This document shows positions 16,886-24,701 of a DNA stretch of 64,000 nt, piece by piece; the first letter of the stretch is position 1, and every line of letters begins with the position of its first letter. A model generated the notes under the pieces. That model was not told the origin of the DNA, made no database searches, and worked only from the letters and a program-made list of their open reading frames with translations. The stretch comes from Pseudomonas anguilliseptica (GTDB taxonomy: Bacteria > Pseudomonadota > Gammaproteobacteria > Pseudomonadales > Pseudomonadaceae), in contig NZ_JAEIOI010000002.1 in assembly GCF_021375795.1 (NCBI RefSeq), positions 124,001 to 188,000 of the forward strand, in the 5' to 3' direction. Made by a program: the position numbers and the translations under genes.

Positions 16886-17803
16886 ATGTTTGAACGCATC
16901 GATGGGGTGTCGCTGGATGTGCTGCGGGTGTTCGAGTCGGCCGCCCGCCAGCTGAGCTTTACCGCCGCCGCGAGTGAGCTGGGAACCAGCCAGCCGGCGA
17001 TCAGCCAGCAGATCAAACGGCTGGAGCAGCAGCTGGCCACGCGCCTTTTCGACCGGGTGTATCGGGGCATTGCCCTCACCGATGCCGGCGAGTTGTTGCT
17101 GAGTTACGTGCAGGACGGCCTGCAGAGCCTGGATGCCGGGCTGCTGGCGGTCACCGCGCAACAGCAGCATGAAGTGCTGCAGGTGGCCACTGACTTTGCC
17201 TTTGCCGCCTACTGGCTGATGCCGCGCTTGCAGCGCTTTCACCAGCTGCATCCGGAGGTGGATGTCAGCCTGATCACCAGCGAGCGTGATCAGGGCACGC
17301 TGCCGGCGGAAATCGACGTGGCGATCAACTTCGGCGACGGGCGCTTCAAGCATGCCGAGGCGCAGCTGATGTTTCGCGAAGAGGTGTTCCCGGTGTGTAG
17401 TCCGCAGCTGCTCAGGGGGCGTGAGTTACCGCTGCCGGCTACTGCCCTGGCGAGCCTGCCGCTGCTGCACCTGCGCCCGGAAAACCGTTCGCGCTGGTTC
17501 GACTGGGCCGGGCTGTTTCGCGCCTTCGGCCTGCAGCAAACCCCAAGCCCCGGCAGCCTGCGTTTTGATAACTACACCCTGCTGATTCAGGCGGCGATTG
17601 CCGGGCAGGGTGTGGCCATCGGCTGGCGCCACCTGGTCGACGAACTGCTGACGCAGAACCTGCTGTGCCGCATGGGCGATGAAGTCGCGCATTCAACGAT
17701 GGGCTATTACCTGGTGCTGCCGGAGCGCAAGCGCCGCCAACGCCTGACCCAGGTATTTGTCGAGTGGCTGCAAGCCGAGTTGGCCAAGGGGGCTGAGGTT
17801 TAA
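16886..17803 (+). CDS. LysR-family regulator of choline sulfate use
   Basis: The 305-residue regulator has an N-terminal winged helix-turn-helix (residues of about 9-66: LDVLRVFESAARQLSFTAAA, TSQPAISQQIKRLE) and an effector-binding domain of two lobes. It is divergent from betC with 112 bases between the starts, a common arrangement in which the regulator controls the sulfatase operon and itself. The likely effector is choline, choline sulfate or a sulfur signal. Its stop overlaps the end of the convergent AAA+ gene by four bases. Confidence 0.87.
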   Translation: MFERIDGVSLDVLRVFESAARQLSFTAAASELGTSQPAISQQIKRLEQQLATRLFDRVYRGIALTDAGELLLSYVQDGLQSLDAGLLAVTAQQQHEVLQVATDFAFAAYWLMPRLQRFHQLHPEVDVSLITSERDQGTLPAEIDVAINFGDGRFKHAEAQLMFREEVFPVCSPQLLRGRELPLPATALASLPLLHLRPENRSRWFDWAGLFRAFGLQQTPSPGSLRFDNYTLLIQAAIAGQGVAIGWRHLVDELLTQNLLCRMGDEVAHSTMGYYLVLPERKRRQRLTQVFVEWLQAELAKGAEV

Positions 17804-18750
17804 CCGGCAAGCTGCTGCAGGCGCTGTTCGGCGTGCTGCAGCAGTTCACGCAGGTGGTTCAGTTGCTGGGGGGCAGCAGCATCGAAGAGCTGCGCAAGGC
17901 CATGCTGAATAGCTGTCAGGGGCGCCACGCTGCCGGCCAGGTTGAGGTGTTGGCTGAGAATCTCATCGCCACTGCTGACCAGCAGGGCGAAGTGGATGAC
18001 GTTTTCCAGCTCGCGGGTATTGCCTGGCCAGCTGTGTGCTTCCAGGCGCTGCTGCGCCGACTCGCTGATGGCGGGCAGTGGCAGGCTCAGGCGCTGGGCG
18101 TAGATGCCGAGGAAGTATTCCGCCAGCGGCAGTATGTCGCCAATGCGTTCACGCAGCGGTGGCAGGTTGAGGCGGCCGTCGCTCAGGTAACCGTATAAGC
18201 GCTCATTGAATTTGCCCGCGGTCACCGCCTGGGCCAGGTTGATGCTGGTTGCTGCGAGCAAGCGGACATCCGCCGGGCTTGGCTGGCTGGCGCCGACGCG
18301 CAACGCTTCGCCGGTTTCCAGGGCGCTGAGCAGTTCGCCTTGCAGCGGCAGCGGCAGGTCGCCGATTTCATCCAGATACAAGGTGCCGTTGTTGGCGGAA
18401 CCGAACCAGCCGGCCCGGCTGCTGGCCGTGCCTTGATGGGCGCCGGCGGCATAGCCGAACAGCTCGGCCTGGGCATGTTTGCTGCTCAGGCCGCTGCAAC
18501 TGAGCGCGACAAACAATCCCGGCCGCTCGCTGGCGCGGTGGATATGCCGCGCCAGCAGTTCCTTGCCAGTGCCAGTCTCACCTTCGATCAACAGTGGCAG
18601 GGGTTGCGTGGCGAGTTGCTCGACCTGATCACGCAGCTGCTTGGAGCGTGGGTCGATAAACACCAGCGCCTTGGCGCGGATGCTCAGTGGGCTTTTTTCC
18701 GCATCGGGAAAGGTCAGCAGCGGCTGGCTGCTGAAATTGTTCTGGCTCAT
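17800..18750 (-). CDS. Sigma-54-type AAA+ regulator, degenerate GAFTGA, no C-terminal HTH seen
   Basis: The 316-residue protein consists mainly of the sigma-54 activator AAA+ domain. It has Walker A GETGTGKE at about 57-64, Walker B GTLYLDE at about 122-128, the LPPLRER segment and the WPGNTRELENVI sensor. The sigma-54 contact loop, normally GAFTGA, reads GAHQGT (about 103-108). No Fis-type helix-turn-helix is apparent in the last 60 residues. SfnR-like regulators of sulfur-source use are the nearest known type, but these features predict altered or lost activation. The ATG at 18750 follows GGAG and is preferred to the TTG at 18756. Confidence 0.8.
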   Translation of the reverse strand: MSQNNFSSQPLLTFPDAEKSPLSIRAKALVFIDPRSKQLRDQVEQLATQPLPLLIEGETGTGKELLARHIHRASERPGLFVALSCSGLSSKHAQAELFGYAAGAHQGTASSRAGWFGSANNGTLYLDEIGDLPLPLQGELLSALETGEALRVGASQPSPADVRLLAATSINLAQAVTAGKFNERLYGYLSDGRLNLPPLRERIGDILPLAEYFLGIYAQRLSLPLPAISESAQQRLEAHSWPGNTRELENVIHFALLVSSGDEILSQHLNLAGSVAPLTAIQHGLAQLFDAAAPQQLNHLRELLQHAEQRLQQLAG

Positions 18751-18846
18751 TAACAAGTCTCCAGCCCTGCTCGGGCGGCAGGGCAGGTTGCATGATCTTT
18801 CAGTAGGCAGGCACCTTGCGGCGTCTGGCTTATATGCCGGGGGCGC

Positions 18847-19428
18847 TCAGGCGCGGCGGCGTGCGTGCTGCTCTATGCGGCCTTGCAGGCGATAGAGGTA
18901 GGCAAAACCCTGCTCCCAGCGTTGATGCCCGGACCTCACATTGATATGCCCGGCACCGCTGAGGATGGCTACATCGCTGCCCCAGTCGCGGGCCAGTTCG
19001 ATGGCCCGTGCGGCGCTGGCGGCGGCGTCGTTATCCGAGCCGACCAACTGGCTGGGGAACGGCAGCGGGTGCTGTGGAATCGGTGCAAAGTTCTGCAGGG
19101 CTGCGGGGCAGTTGGCGCGCTCCACGTCCGCCGGTGCGACCAGCAGTGCAGCGCGTACGCGCCGTAGTAGCTCGACCGGAGCCTGGTTGGCCCAATGGGC
19201 CACGGTAATGCAGCCCAGGCTATGGGCAATCAGGATGGTCGGGCGCGGGTCATTGGCGATACTGCGTTGCAGTTCGGCCACCCAGGCTGCGCGCTCGGGG
19301 TTCAGCCAGTCAGCCTGTTCGACCCGTGCACTGTTCGGCAGGCTGCGTTGCCAGTGGCTTTGCCAATGATCGTCGGCCGATCCTTGCCAGCCCGGCACTA
19401 TCAGGTAGCGGATAGTTTCGTTGCGCAT
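18847..19428 (-). CDS. RBBP9/YdeN-family alpha/beta hydrolase
   Basis: The 193-residue cytoplasmic serine hydrolase opens RYLIVPGWQGSADDHWQSHW, and the nucleophile elbow AHSLGC contains the catalytic Ser. The catalytic Asp and His are probably in VGSDND and SGAGHIN. The family acts on unknown small esters or peptides. It is divergent from oscA with an AT-rich promoter region between them, so it may be part of the sulfur-limitation response. The substrate is unknown. Confidence 0.82.
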   Translation of the reverse strand: MRNETIRYLIVPGWQGSADDHWQSHWQRSLPNSARVEQADWLNPERAAWVAELQRSIANDPRPTILIAHSLGCITVAHWANQAPVELLRRVRAALLVAPADVERANCPAALQNFAPIPQHPLPFPSQLVGSDNDAAASAARAIELARDWGSDVAILSGAGHINVRSGHQRWEQGFAYLYRLQGRIEQHARRRA

Positions 19429-19483
19429 CGTGCGCCCTCCTGCACGTTTTAATGGCTGCAGTGTAGGCAGGGGTTTTGAATAT

Positions 19484-19497
19484 CAAAAAGAATAAGA
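19484..19497. promoter_or_regulatory. AT-rich motif between the hydrolase and oscA, putative CysB-type site
   Basis: The sequence caaaaagaataaga matches the taaaaagaataaat motif at 11 or more of 14 positions and is followed by acttatttgcttattcc. It lies in a 261-base divergent region that would carry the promoters of the hydrolase gene (leftward) and of the oscA-sbp-cysTWA operon (rightward). Confidence 0.4.
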
Positions 19498-19689
19498 ACT
19501 TATTTGCTTATTCCATATTTTGATTTTCTTGAGCGCTTCTTAATAGTGGTCTTCATATTTCTAAAAATTATATAAATGTTCTTAAATAATATTTTTAAGA
19601 ATATTCGATGCTCTCTACTATCCGCTCCACACCCACTGACTACGGCCAGTTTTCGCCAGTCGCATGGGGCTATTTCAAGGAGCAATACC

Positions 19690-19872
19690 ATGACCGCAAC
19701 CCTCCGTAACCTTGAAGGCCAGGACGACGCCAGCATCCTGCGCGAGATCCAGGCTGCGCTGAATGGCCTGAAGTTCGGCTCGGTGGAAATCACCGTGCAC
19801 AACGGCCAAGTCGTGCAGATCGAACGTAAAGAGAAATTCCGCTTGCAGGCTCCGGCCGGCAAGAACGCCTGA
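19690..19872 (+). CDS. oscA: Sulfur starvation response protein OscA (YezD family)
   Basis: This small protein of 60 residues has the YezD/DUF2292 pattern ILREIQAALNGLKFGSVEIT followed by VVQIERKEKFR. OscA was described in pseudomonads as a sulfur-starvation and chromate/oxidative-stress protein encoded beside a sulfate permease, exactly the layout seen here. The ATG at 19690 follows AAGGAG. It is the first gene ahead of sbp-cysT-cysW-cysA and probably shares their promoter. Its biochemical function is not established. Confidence 0.88.
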   Translation: MTATLRNLEGQDDASILREIQAALNGLKFGSVEITVHNGQVVQIERKEKFRLQAPAGKNA

Positions 19873-19928
19873 TTCGCTACACCAACACCGAGCCTCAAAA
19901 CCCGACTGGACCACCGGAGGGTGTGAGC

Positions 19929-19994
19929 ATGAACCGAGCAGAAGCCATGAGCACACACCGGTATTGCGCTGGTCATTCGCGAATGCGCTGTTGA
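19929..19994 (+). CDS. Putative 21-codon leader peptide between oscA and sbp
   Basis: A short frame starts at ATG 19929, eight bases after a strong GGAGG (19916-19920), and stops with TGA at 19992. It encodes two Cys: residue 13 (RYC) and the final residue 21 (RMRC). It ends 55 bases before the sbp start. Position, strong ribosome binding site and a terminal Cys codon suggest a cysteine-responsive leader or an upstream frame affecting sbp translation. It could also be a chance frame. No homologue is known to me. Confidence 0.4.
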   Translation: MNRAEAMSTHRYCAGHSRMRC

Positions 19995-20049
19995 CCTTCA
20001 ACCCCTAAGAAAAAACCAACACACAATCGAAGAATTTAGGAGTCGCACC

Positions 20050-21048
20050 ATGTCCATTCGCCGTTTTGCCCTCGCTGCCCTTGCCAGCGCCCTGATCGCA
20101 GGCCCGGTGGCCGCCGCAGAAACCCTGCTCAACGTGTCCTATGACCCGACCCGTGAGCTGTATGTTGATTTCAACAAGGCTTTCAACAAGTACTGGCAAG
20201 ACCAGGGCAACGAAGCTGTGACCGTCCAGCAATCCCATGGTGGCTCGGGCAAACAGGCCCGTGCGGTAATCGATGGTCTGCGCGCTGACGTGGTGACCCT
20301 GGCCCTGGCCGGTGACATCGACGAGCTGTACAAACTCGGCAAGCTGATCCCGGAAAACTGGCAGGAGCGCCTGCCGCAATCGAGCACGCCGTATACCTCG
20401 ACCATCGTGTTCCTGGTGCGCAAAGGCAACCCGGAAGGCATCAAGGATTGGGATGACCTGGTCAAGCCGGGCGTTGAAGTGATCACCCCGAACCCGAAAA
20501 CCTCTGGCGGTGCGCGCTGGAATTTCCTCGCCGCCTGGGCCTACGCCCAGCAGAAGTACGGCAGCGAAGAGAAAGCCCAAGAGTTCGTCGAGAAGCTCTA
20601 CAAGAACGTGCCGGTACTCGACACTGGCGCGCGTGGTTCGACCATCACCTTCGTTAACAACCAGATCGGTGACGTGCTGCTGGCCTGGGAAAACGAAGCT
20701 TTCCTGGCGCTGAAGGAAGAGGGCGGTGACAACTTCGAGATCGTTGCACCGTCGCTGTCGATCCTCGCCGAGCCGCCGGTAGCTGTGGTTGATCAGAACG
20801 TCGACAAGAAGGGCACCCGCAAAGTAGCCGAGGCTTACCTCAACTACCTGTACAGCGATGAAGGTCAGCGTCTGGCCGGCAAGCACTTCTACCGTCCACG
20901 TAACGAGGCGATTGCTGCCGAGTTCACCAAGCAGTTCCCTGCGCTGAAGCTGGTCACCATCGACAAGGACTTCAACGGTTGGAAAACCGCGCAGCCGAAG
21001 TTCTTCAACGACGGTGGTGTATTCGATCAAATCTATCAGGCGCAGTAA
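20050..21048 (+). CDS. sbp: Periplasmic sulfate-binding protein Sbp (set 2)
   Basis: The 332-residue protein has a signal peptide (residues of about 1-24, ending AGPVAAA). It shows the sulfate-binding family pattern [19 protein letters not shown] and the ligand loop [12 protein letters not shown]. It delivers sulfate to CysT/CysW. The ATG follows TTAGGAG. It differs substantially from the set 1 Sbp, indicating an old duplication or a distinct lineage rather than a recent copy. A terminator-like hairpin follows it, which may keep binding protein in excess over permease. Confidence 0.94.
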   Translation: MSIRRFALAALASALIAGPVAAAETLLNVSYDPTRELYVDFNKAFNKYWQDQGNEAVTVQQSHGGSGKQARAVIDGLRADVVTLALAGDIDELYKLGKLIPENWQERLPQSSTPYTSTIVFLVRKGNPEGIKDWDDLVKPGVEVITPNPKTSGGARWNFLAAWAYAQQKYGSEEKAQEFVEKLYKNVPVLDTGARGSTITFVNNQIGDVLLAWENEAFLALKEEGGDNFEIVAPSLSILAEPPVAVVDQNVDKKGTRKVAEAYLNYLYSDEGQRLAGKHFYRPRNEAIAAEFTKQFPALKLVTIDKDFNGWKTAQPKFFNDGGVFDQIYQAQ

Positions 21049-21062
21049 GCCAGGTAGGCCAG

Positions 21063-21095
21063 GGGTGGGTTAGCCGTGCGCTGCCCACCCTTTGT
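21063..21095 (+). terminator. Partial terminator between sbp and cysT (set 2)
   Basis: The gggtggg/cccaccc arms (21063-21069 and 21084-21090) are followed by TTTGTT. It lies 15 bases after the sbp stop. It is probably leaky, because cysT, cysW and cysA have no other obvious promoter. Such hairpins commonly protect or terminate binding-protein messages. Confidence 0.5.
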
Positions 21096-21195
21096 TGTGT
21101 AAGCGTCGGCCTTGTTGCAGGTCAGCCGGAAAGGGCGACACCGGCGGCAGGGCTGATTTGAGCGTTCCAACGCAGAAGCAGATTAAGGACAGATA

Positions 21196-22014
21196 ATGTC
21201 TCGTCGTACTTCCCCGGTCATACCCGGCTTCGGGCTGACGCTGGGCTACACCCTGGTGTACCTCAGCCTGTTGGTGCTGATTCCCCTGGGTGCCATGTTC
21301 GTTCACGCCGCTCAGCTCACCTGTGCTGAATTCTGGGCCATCATTTCTGCACCGCGCGTGCTGGCAGCGCTGAAACTGAGCTTTGCCACTGCCTTCGCCG
21401 CGGCCATTATCAACGGCATTATCGGCACATTGCTGGCTTGGGCGCTGGTGCGTTACACCTTCCCGGGGCGCAAGATTATCGAAGCGATGATCGACCTGCC
21501 GTTTGCCTTGCCCACTGCCGTTGCCGGTATTGCCCTGACTGCCCTGTATGCCCCAAGCGGCCTGGTCGGTCAGTTCGCCACGGACCTGGGTTTCAAAATT
21601 GCTTACACCCCGTTGGGTATCACCCTGGCGCTGACCTTTGTCACGTTGCCGTTTGTGGTGCGCACCATTCAGCCGGTGTTGGCCGATATCCCTCGTGAGG
21701 TCGAAGAAGCCGCAGCTTGCCTGGGTGCCAAGCCGCTGCAGGTGTTTCGCTATGTGCTGCTGCCGGCCTTGTTGCCCGCCTGGCTGACCGGCTTCTCGCT
21801 GGCCTTTGCGCGTGGCGTGGGTGAGTACGGCTCAGTGATCTTTATCGCCGGCAATATGCCGATGAAGACCGAGATCCTGCCGCTGCTGATCATGGTCAAG
21901 CTCGACCAGTACGACTATCACGGCGCCACGGCTATTGGTGTGCTGATGCTGGTGGTCTCCTTCATTTTGCTGCTGCTGATCAACCTGCTGCAGCGCCAGA
22001 TCGCCAAGTCCTGA
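21196..22014 (+). CDS. cysT: Sulfate/thiosulfate ABC transporter permease CysT (set 2)
   Basis: The 272-residue inner-membrane permease starts [19 protein letters not shown]. It has six hydrophobic segments and the EAA loop [15 protein letters not shown]. It partners CysW, whose gene begins ten bases downstream. The ATG follows AAGGACAG. It belongs to the complete second sulfate transporter. Confidence 0.94.
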   Translation: MSRRTSPVIPGFGLTLGYTLVYLSLLVLIPLGAMFVHAAQLTCAEFWAIISAPRVLAALKLSFATAFAAAIINGIIGTLLAWALVRYTFPGRKIIEAMIDLPFALPTAVAGIALTALYAPSGLVGQFATDLGFKIAYTPLGITLALTFVTLPFVVRTIQPVLADIPREVEEAAACLGAKPLQVFRYVLLPALLPAWLTGFSLAFARGVGEYGSVIFIAGNMPMKTEILPLLIMVKLDQYDYHGATAIGVLMLVVSFILLLLINLLQRQIAKS

Positions 22015-22024
22015 GGAGGTCGCC

Positions 22025-22897
22025 ATGTCTTCTACATCTCTGACAGCGGCCTCTTCGGCCAATGCCGCTCGTCGCGGTAACGTACTCGGTCGCCGGCTGC
22101 TGATCATCAGCGCCTGGTTGGTGTTTGCGCTGTTTTTGCTGTTGCCGCTGTTTATCGTGCTGAGCGAAGCGCTAAAGCAGGGTGTTGGCACGTTCTTCGG
22201 TGCCATCTTCGAGCCAGATGCCATTTCCGCCTTGAAGTTGACCCTGCTCGCGGTGGGCATTTCGGTGCCACTCAACCTGGTGTTCGGCGTGGCCGCCGCC
22301 TGGTGCGTGAGCAAGTACGAGTTTCGCGGCAAGAGCATTCTGGTCACCCTGATCGACCTGCCGTTCTCCGTTTCGCCGGTCATCGCCGGTCTGATCTATG
22401 TGCTGTTGTTCGGTGCCCAGGGCTTCTTCGGCCCATGGCTGCGTGAGCACGATATCCAGATCATTTTCGCCTTGCCGGGTATCGTTCTGGCCACGGTGTT
22501 CGTTACTGTACCTTTCGTGGCCCGTGAGCTGATTCCGCTGATGCAGGAGCAAGGCACCCAGGAAGAGGAGGCCGCGCGCCTGCTCGGTGCCAATGGCTGG
22601 CAGATGTTCTGGCACGTCACCCTGCCGAATATCAAATGGGGTCTGATCTATGGCGTGGTGCTCTGTACGGCACGGGCCATGGGCGAGTTCGGCGCGGTGT
22701 CGGTAGTGTCTGGGCACATTCGCGGTTACACCAATACGCTGCCGCTGCATGTCGAGATTCTTTATAACGAATACAATCACGTCGCCGCCTTCAGCGTCGC
22801 CAGTCTGCTGTTGCTTCTGGCGCTGTTTATCCTGCTGCTCAAGCAGTGGAGCGAGTCACGCATTAACCGCCTGCGCCACAAGGCTGAGGACGAATAA
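22025..22897 (+). CDS. cysW: Sulfate/thiosulfate ABC transporter permease CysW (set 2)
   Basis: The 290-residue inner-membrane permease has a Ser/Ala-rich N-terminus of about 20 residues, six hydrophobic segments, and the EAA loop [16 protein letters not shown]. The TGAGGAGG at the end of cysT supplies its ribosome binding site. The cysA gene starts two bases after its stop. It is translationally coupled and of normal family length. Confidence 0.94.
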   Translation: MSSTSLTAASSANAARRGNVLGRRLLIISAWLVFALFLLLPLFIVLSEALKQGVGTFFGAIFEPDAISALKLTLLAVGISVPLNLVFGVAAAWCVSKYEFRGKSILVTLIDLPFSVSPVIAGLIYVLLFGAQGFFGPWLREHDIQIIFALPGIVLATVFVTVPFVARELIPLMQEQGTQEEEAARLLGANGWQMFWHVTLPNIKWGLIYGVVLCTARAMGEFGAVSVVSGHIRGYTNTLPLHVEILYNEYNHVAAFSVASLLLLLALFILLLKQWSESRINRLRHKAEDE

Positions 22898-22899
22898 CC

Positions 22900-23892
22900 A
22901 TGTCGATCGTAATTTCCAACGTCAGCAAGAACTTCAATGCGTTCAAAGCGCTGAACGATATCAACCTGAATATCCAGAGCGGCGAACTGGTTGCGTTGCT
23001 TGGCCCGTCTGGCTGCGGCAAGACCACTTTGCTGCGCATCATCGCCGGTCTGGAAACCCCGGACAGCGGCAATATCGAGTTCCACGGCGAAGACGTCTCC
23101 AACCATGACGTGCGCGACCGTAACGTCGGTTTCGTGTTTCAGCATTACGCGTTGTTCCGCCACATGACCGTGTTCGATAACGTCGCCTTCGGCCTGCGCA
23201 TGAAGCCCAAGAATCAGCGCCCGAACGAAAACGTGATCAAGAAGAAGGTCCACGACCTGCTCGATCTGGTACAGCTTGACTGGTTGGCAGATCGCTACCC
23301 TGAGCAGCTGTCCGGTGGCCAGCGTCAGCGTATTGCCCTGGCCCGCGCTCTGGCGGTGGAACCGAAAGTGCTGCTGCTCGACGAACCCTTCGGCGCCCTC
23401 GACGCCAAGGTGCGCAAGGAGCTGCGCCGTTGGCTGGCACGTCTGCACGAAGAAGTGCATCTGACCTCGGTGTTCGTGACCCATGACCAGGAAGAGGCCA
23501 TGGAAGTGGCTGATCGCATCGTGGTGATGAACAAGGGTGTGGTCGAGCAGATCGGCTCGCCGGGCGAGGTGTATGAGAACCCAGCCAGTGATTTCGTCTA
23601 CCACTTCCTTGGTGATGCCAACCGCCTGTATGTCGGCGATGATCACCATGTGCTGTTCCGCCCGCACGAGATTCACCTCTCGCGTCAGGCTGAAGAAGGC
23701 CAGCAGGCCGGTGAAGTGCGCGATATTCGCCCGCTTGGCGCGATCACCCGGGTGACCCTCAAGGTTGCCGGGCAGGCTGAGCCCATCGAAGCGGAAGTGG
23801 CCAAGGATCACCTCAGCCTGACTAACCTCACTCGCGGTGAAACCCTGTACTTCAAACCGAAAGCGGGGCAGCCGGTGATTCAGCAGCGCTGA
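22900..23892 (+). CDS. cysA: Sulfate/thiosulfate ABC transporter ATPase CysA
   Basis: The 330-residue cytoplasmic ATPase has Walker [10 protein letters not shown] at about 34-42, the signature LSGGQRQR, Walker [13 protein letters not shown] and switch [11 protein letters not shown]-terminal TOBE-like regulatory domain follows (from about residue 240: [11 protein letters not shown]). It powers sulfate and thiosulfate import. It is the only cysA in the window, so it may energise both CysTW pairs. It is followed by a palindromic element and a strong terminator. Confidence 0.95.
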   Translation: MSIVISNVSKNFNAFKALNDINLNIQSGELVALLGPSGCGKTTLLRIIAGLETPDSGNIEFHGEDVSNHDVRDRNVGFVFQHYALFRHMTVFDNVAFGLRMKPKNQRPNENVIKKKVHDLLDLVQLDWLADRYPEQLSGGQRQRIALARALAVEPKVLLLDEPFGALDAKVRKELRRWLARLHEEVHLTSVFVTHDQEEAMEVADRIVVMNKGVVEQIGSPGEVYENPASDFVYHFLGDANRLYVGDDHHVLFRPHEIHLSRQAEEGQQAGEVRDIRPLGAITRVTLKVAGQAEPIEAEVAKDHLSLTNLTRGETLYFKPKAGQPVIQQR

Positions 23893-23893
23893 G

Positions 23894-24085
23894 CGCCTGC
23901 ATACGATCTGCTGCGCGTCGGCCCTGCGGCGTTAAAAACAGGCTCGGCAAGCCGCTTGCGGCTAACGCGCTTTAGCGCGAACCGAAGGGCGAGTAAAACG
24001 AGTAATGCTCATGTACAAAAGTACACTCCGCTTCCTCGCCTGTTTTTGCCTTGCAGGACTCTAGCTCGCGAGATCGTAAGTAGGC
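23894..24085. repeat. Long imperfect palindrome (element B) after cysA
   Basis: The ends gcctgcatacgatctgctgcg and their near-complement around 24064-24085 are inverted. Much of the interior matches element A (11150-11442), including cggcaagccgcttgcggctaa-type and catgtacaaaagtacac segments; B lacks roughly 70 bases found in A. It is non-coding. Confidence 0.65.
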
Positions 24086-24099
24086 TCTGGTAAAACCAA

Positions 24100-24128
24100 C
24101 AAGGAGCGCAATGCGCTCCTTGTTTTTT
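24100..24128 (+). terminator. Terminator of the cysTWA operon
   Basis: The caaggagcg/cgctccttg stem (24100-24108, 24114-24122) with a 5-base loop is followed by TTTTTT. It ends the rightward sulfate permease transcript and lies 10 bases before the convergent ydbL end. Confidence 0.85.
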
Positions 24129-24138
24129 GCGGTTCAGA

Positions 24139-24483
24139 CTATTTGCGTTGCCACTTGCCCTGCAGCTGGATGTATTGCCCGGCCGGAGTCTTGTCGATGG
24201 CCTTCTGCCCGGCGATGGCTTCCACATCGCTCAGCTGAATACCGTTTTGCGCGGCCAGCTTCTGGTATTCGGCACGGCGTGCCTGGTTGATCAGCTTGGC
24301 GATTTCCGCGGCCTGGCCACCCGCACTGACAACCCCGAGGTAGCCGTTGGGCATCTCGCCCAACTGGCCACTGGCTTTGGCATCGCCCAGGGCCGACATG
24401 GCTTCATTGAGGTTCAGGGCTACGGCCGGCAGGCTAAGGCTGAGCAGCAGTAACAGGCTGGCAAGGCGTTTATAGATATTCAT
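24139..24483 (-). CDS. ydbL: YdbL-family periplasmic protein (DUF1318)
   Basis: The 114-residue secreted protein has a signal peptide (residues of about 1-22, ending LPAVA) and the DUF1318 pattern LNEAMSALGDAKASGQLGEM followed by GYLGVV. In E. coli YdbL is a periplasmic partner that modulates the YdbH-YnbE intermembrane phospholipid bridge. It is the last gene of the ydbH-ynbE-ydbL set, 11 bases after ynbE. The family is clear; the role is taken from E. coli. Confidence 0.88.
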   Translation of the reverse strand: MNIYKRLASLLLLLSLSLPAVALNLNEAMSALGDAKASGQLGEMPNGYLGVVSAGGQAAEIAKLINQARRAEYQKLAAQNGIQLSDVEAIAGQKAIDKTPAGQYIQLQGKWQRK

Positions 24484-24494
24484 GCTCGGGCTCC

Positions 24495-24686
24495 TTAGAA
24501 CAATCCGCTGGATTCGCTGAACATGCTGTCCAGGGCTTTATCCACCTTGATATAGATTTCGTGCTCGATCTTCACGTTGAGGTTGATGTTGATCGGTTCA
24601 TTGGGCATCGCCAGCTGTACGGTTGGGGTGCAGGCCGTGCTGAGCGGGCCTAGCAGCAGGGCGGCGAAATAACTACGCAAGCGCAT
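24495..24686 (-). CDS. ynbE: YnbE-family outer membrane lipoprotein
   Basis: The 63-residue lipoprotein precursor has the lipobox LSTAC, with the acylated Cys at residue 19. The mature part contains the family pattern NEPININLNVKIEHEIYIKVDK, split by a turn. In E. coli YnbE is an outer-membrane lipoprotein that extends the beta-groove of YdbH to carry phospholipids between membranes. It sits between ydbH and ydbL with gaps of 15 and 11 bases, the conserved order. Confidence 0.88.
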   Translation of the reverse strand: MRLRSYFAALLLGPLSTACTPTVQLAMPNEPININLNVKIEHEIYIKVDKALDSMFSESSGLF

Positions 24687-24701
24687 GGCGCTTCTCCTTG
24701 A

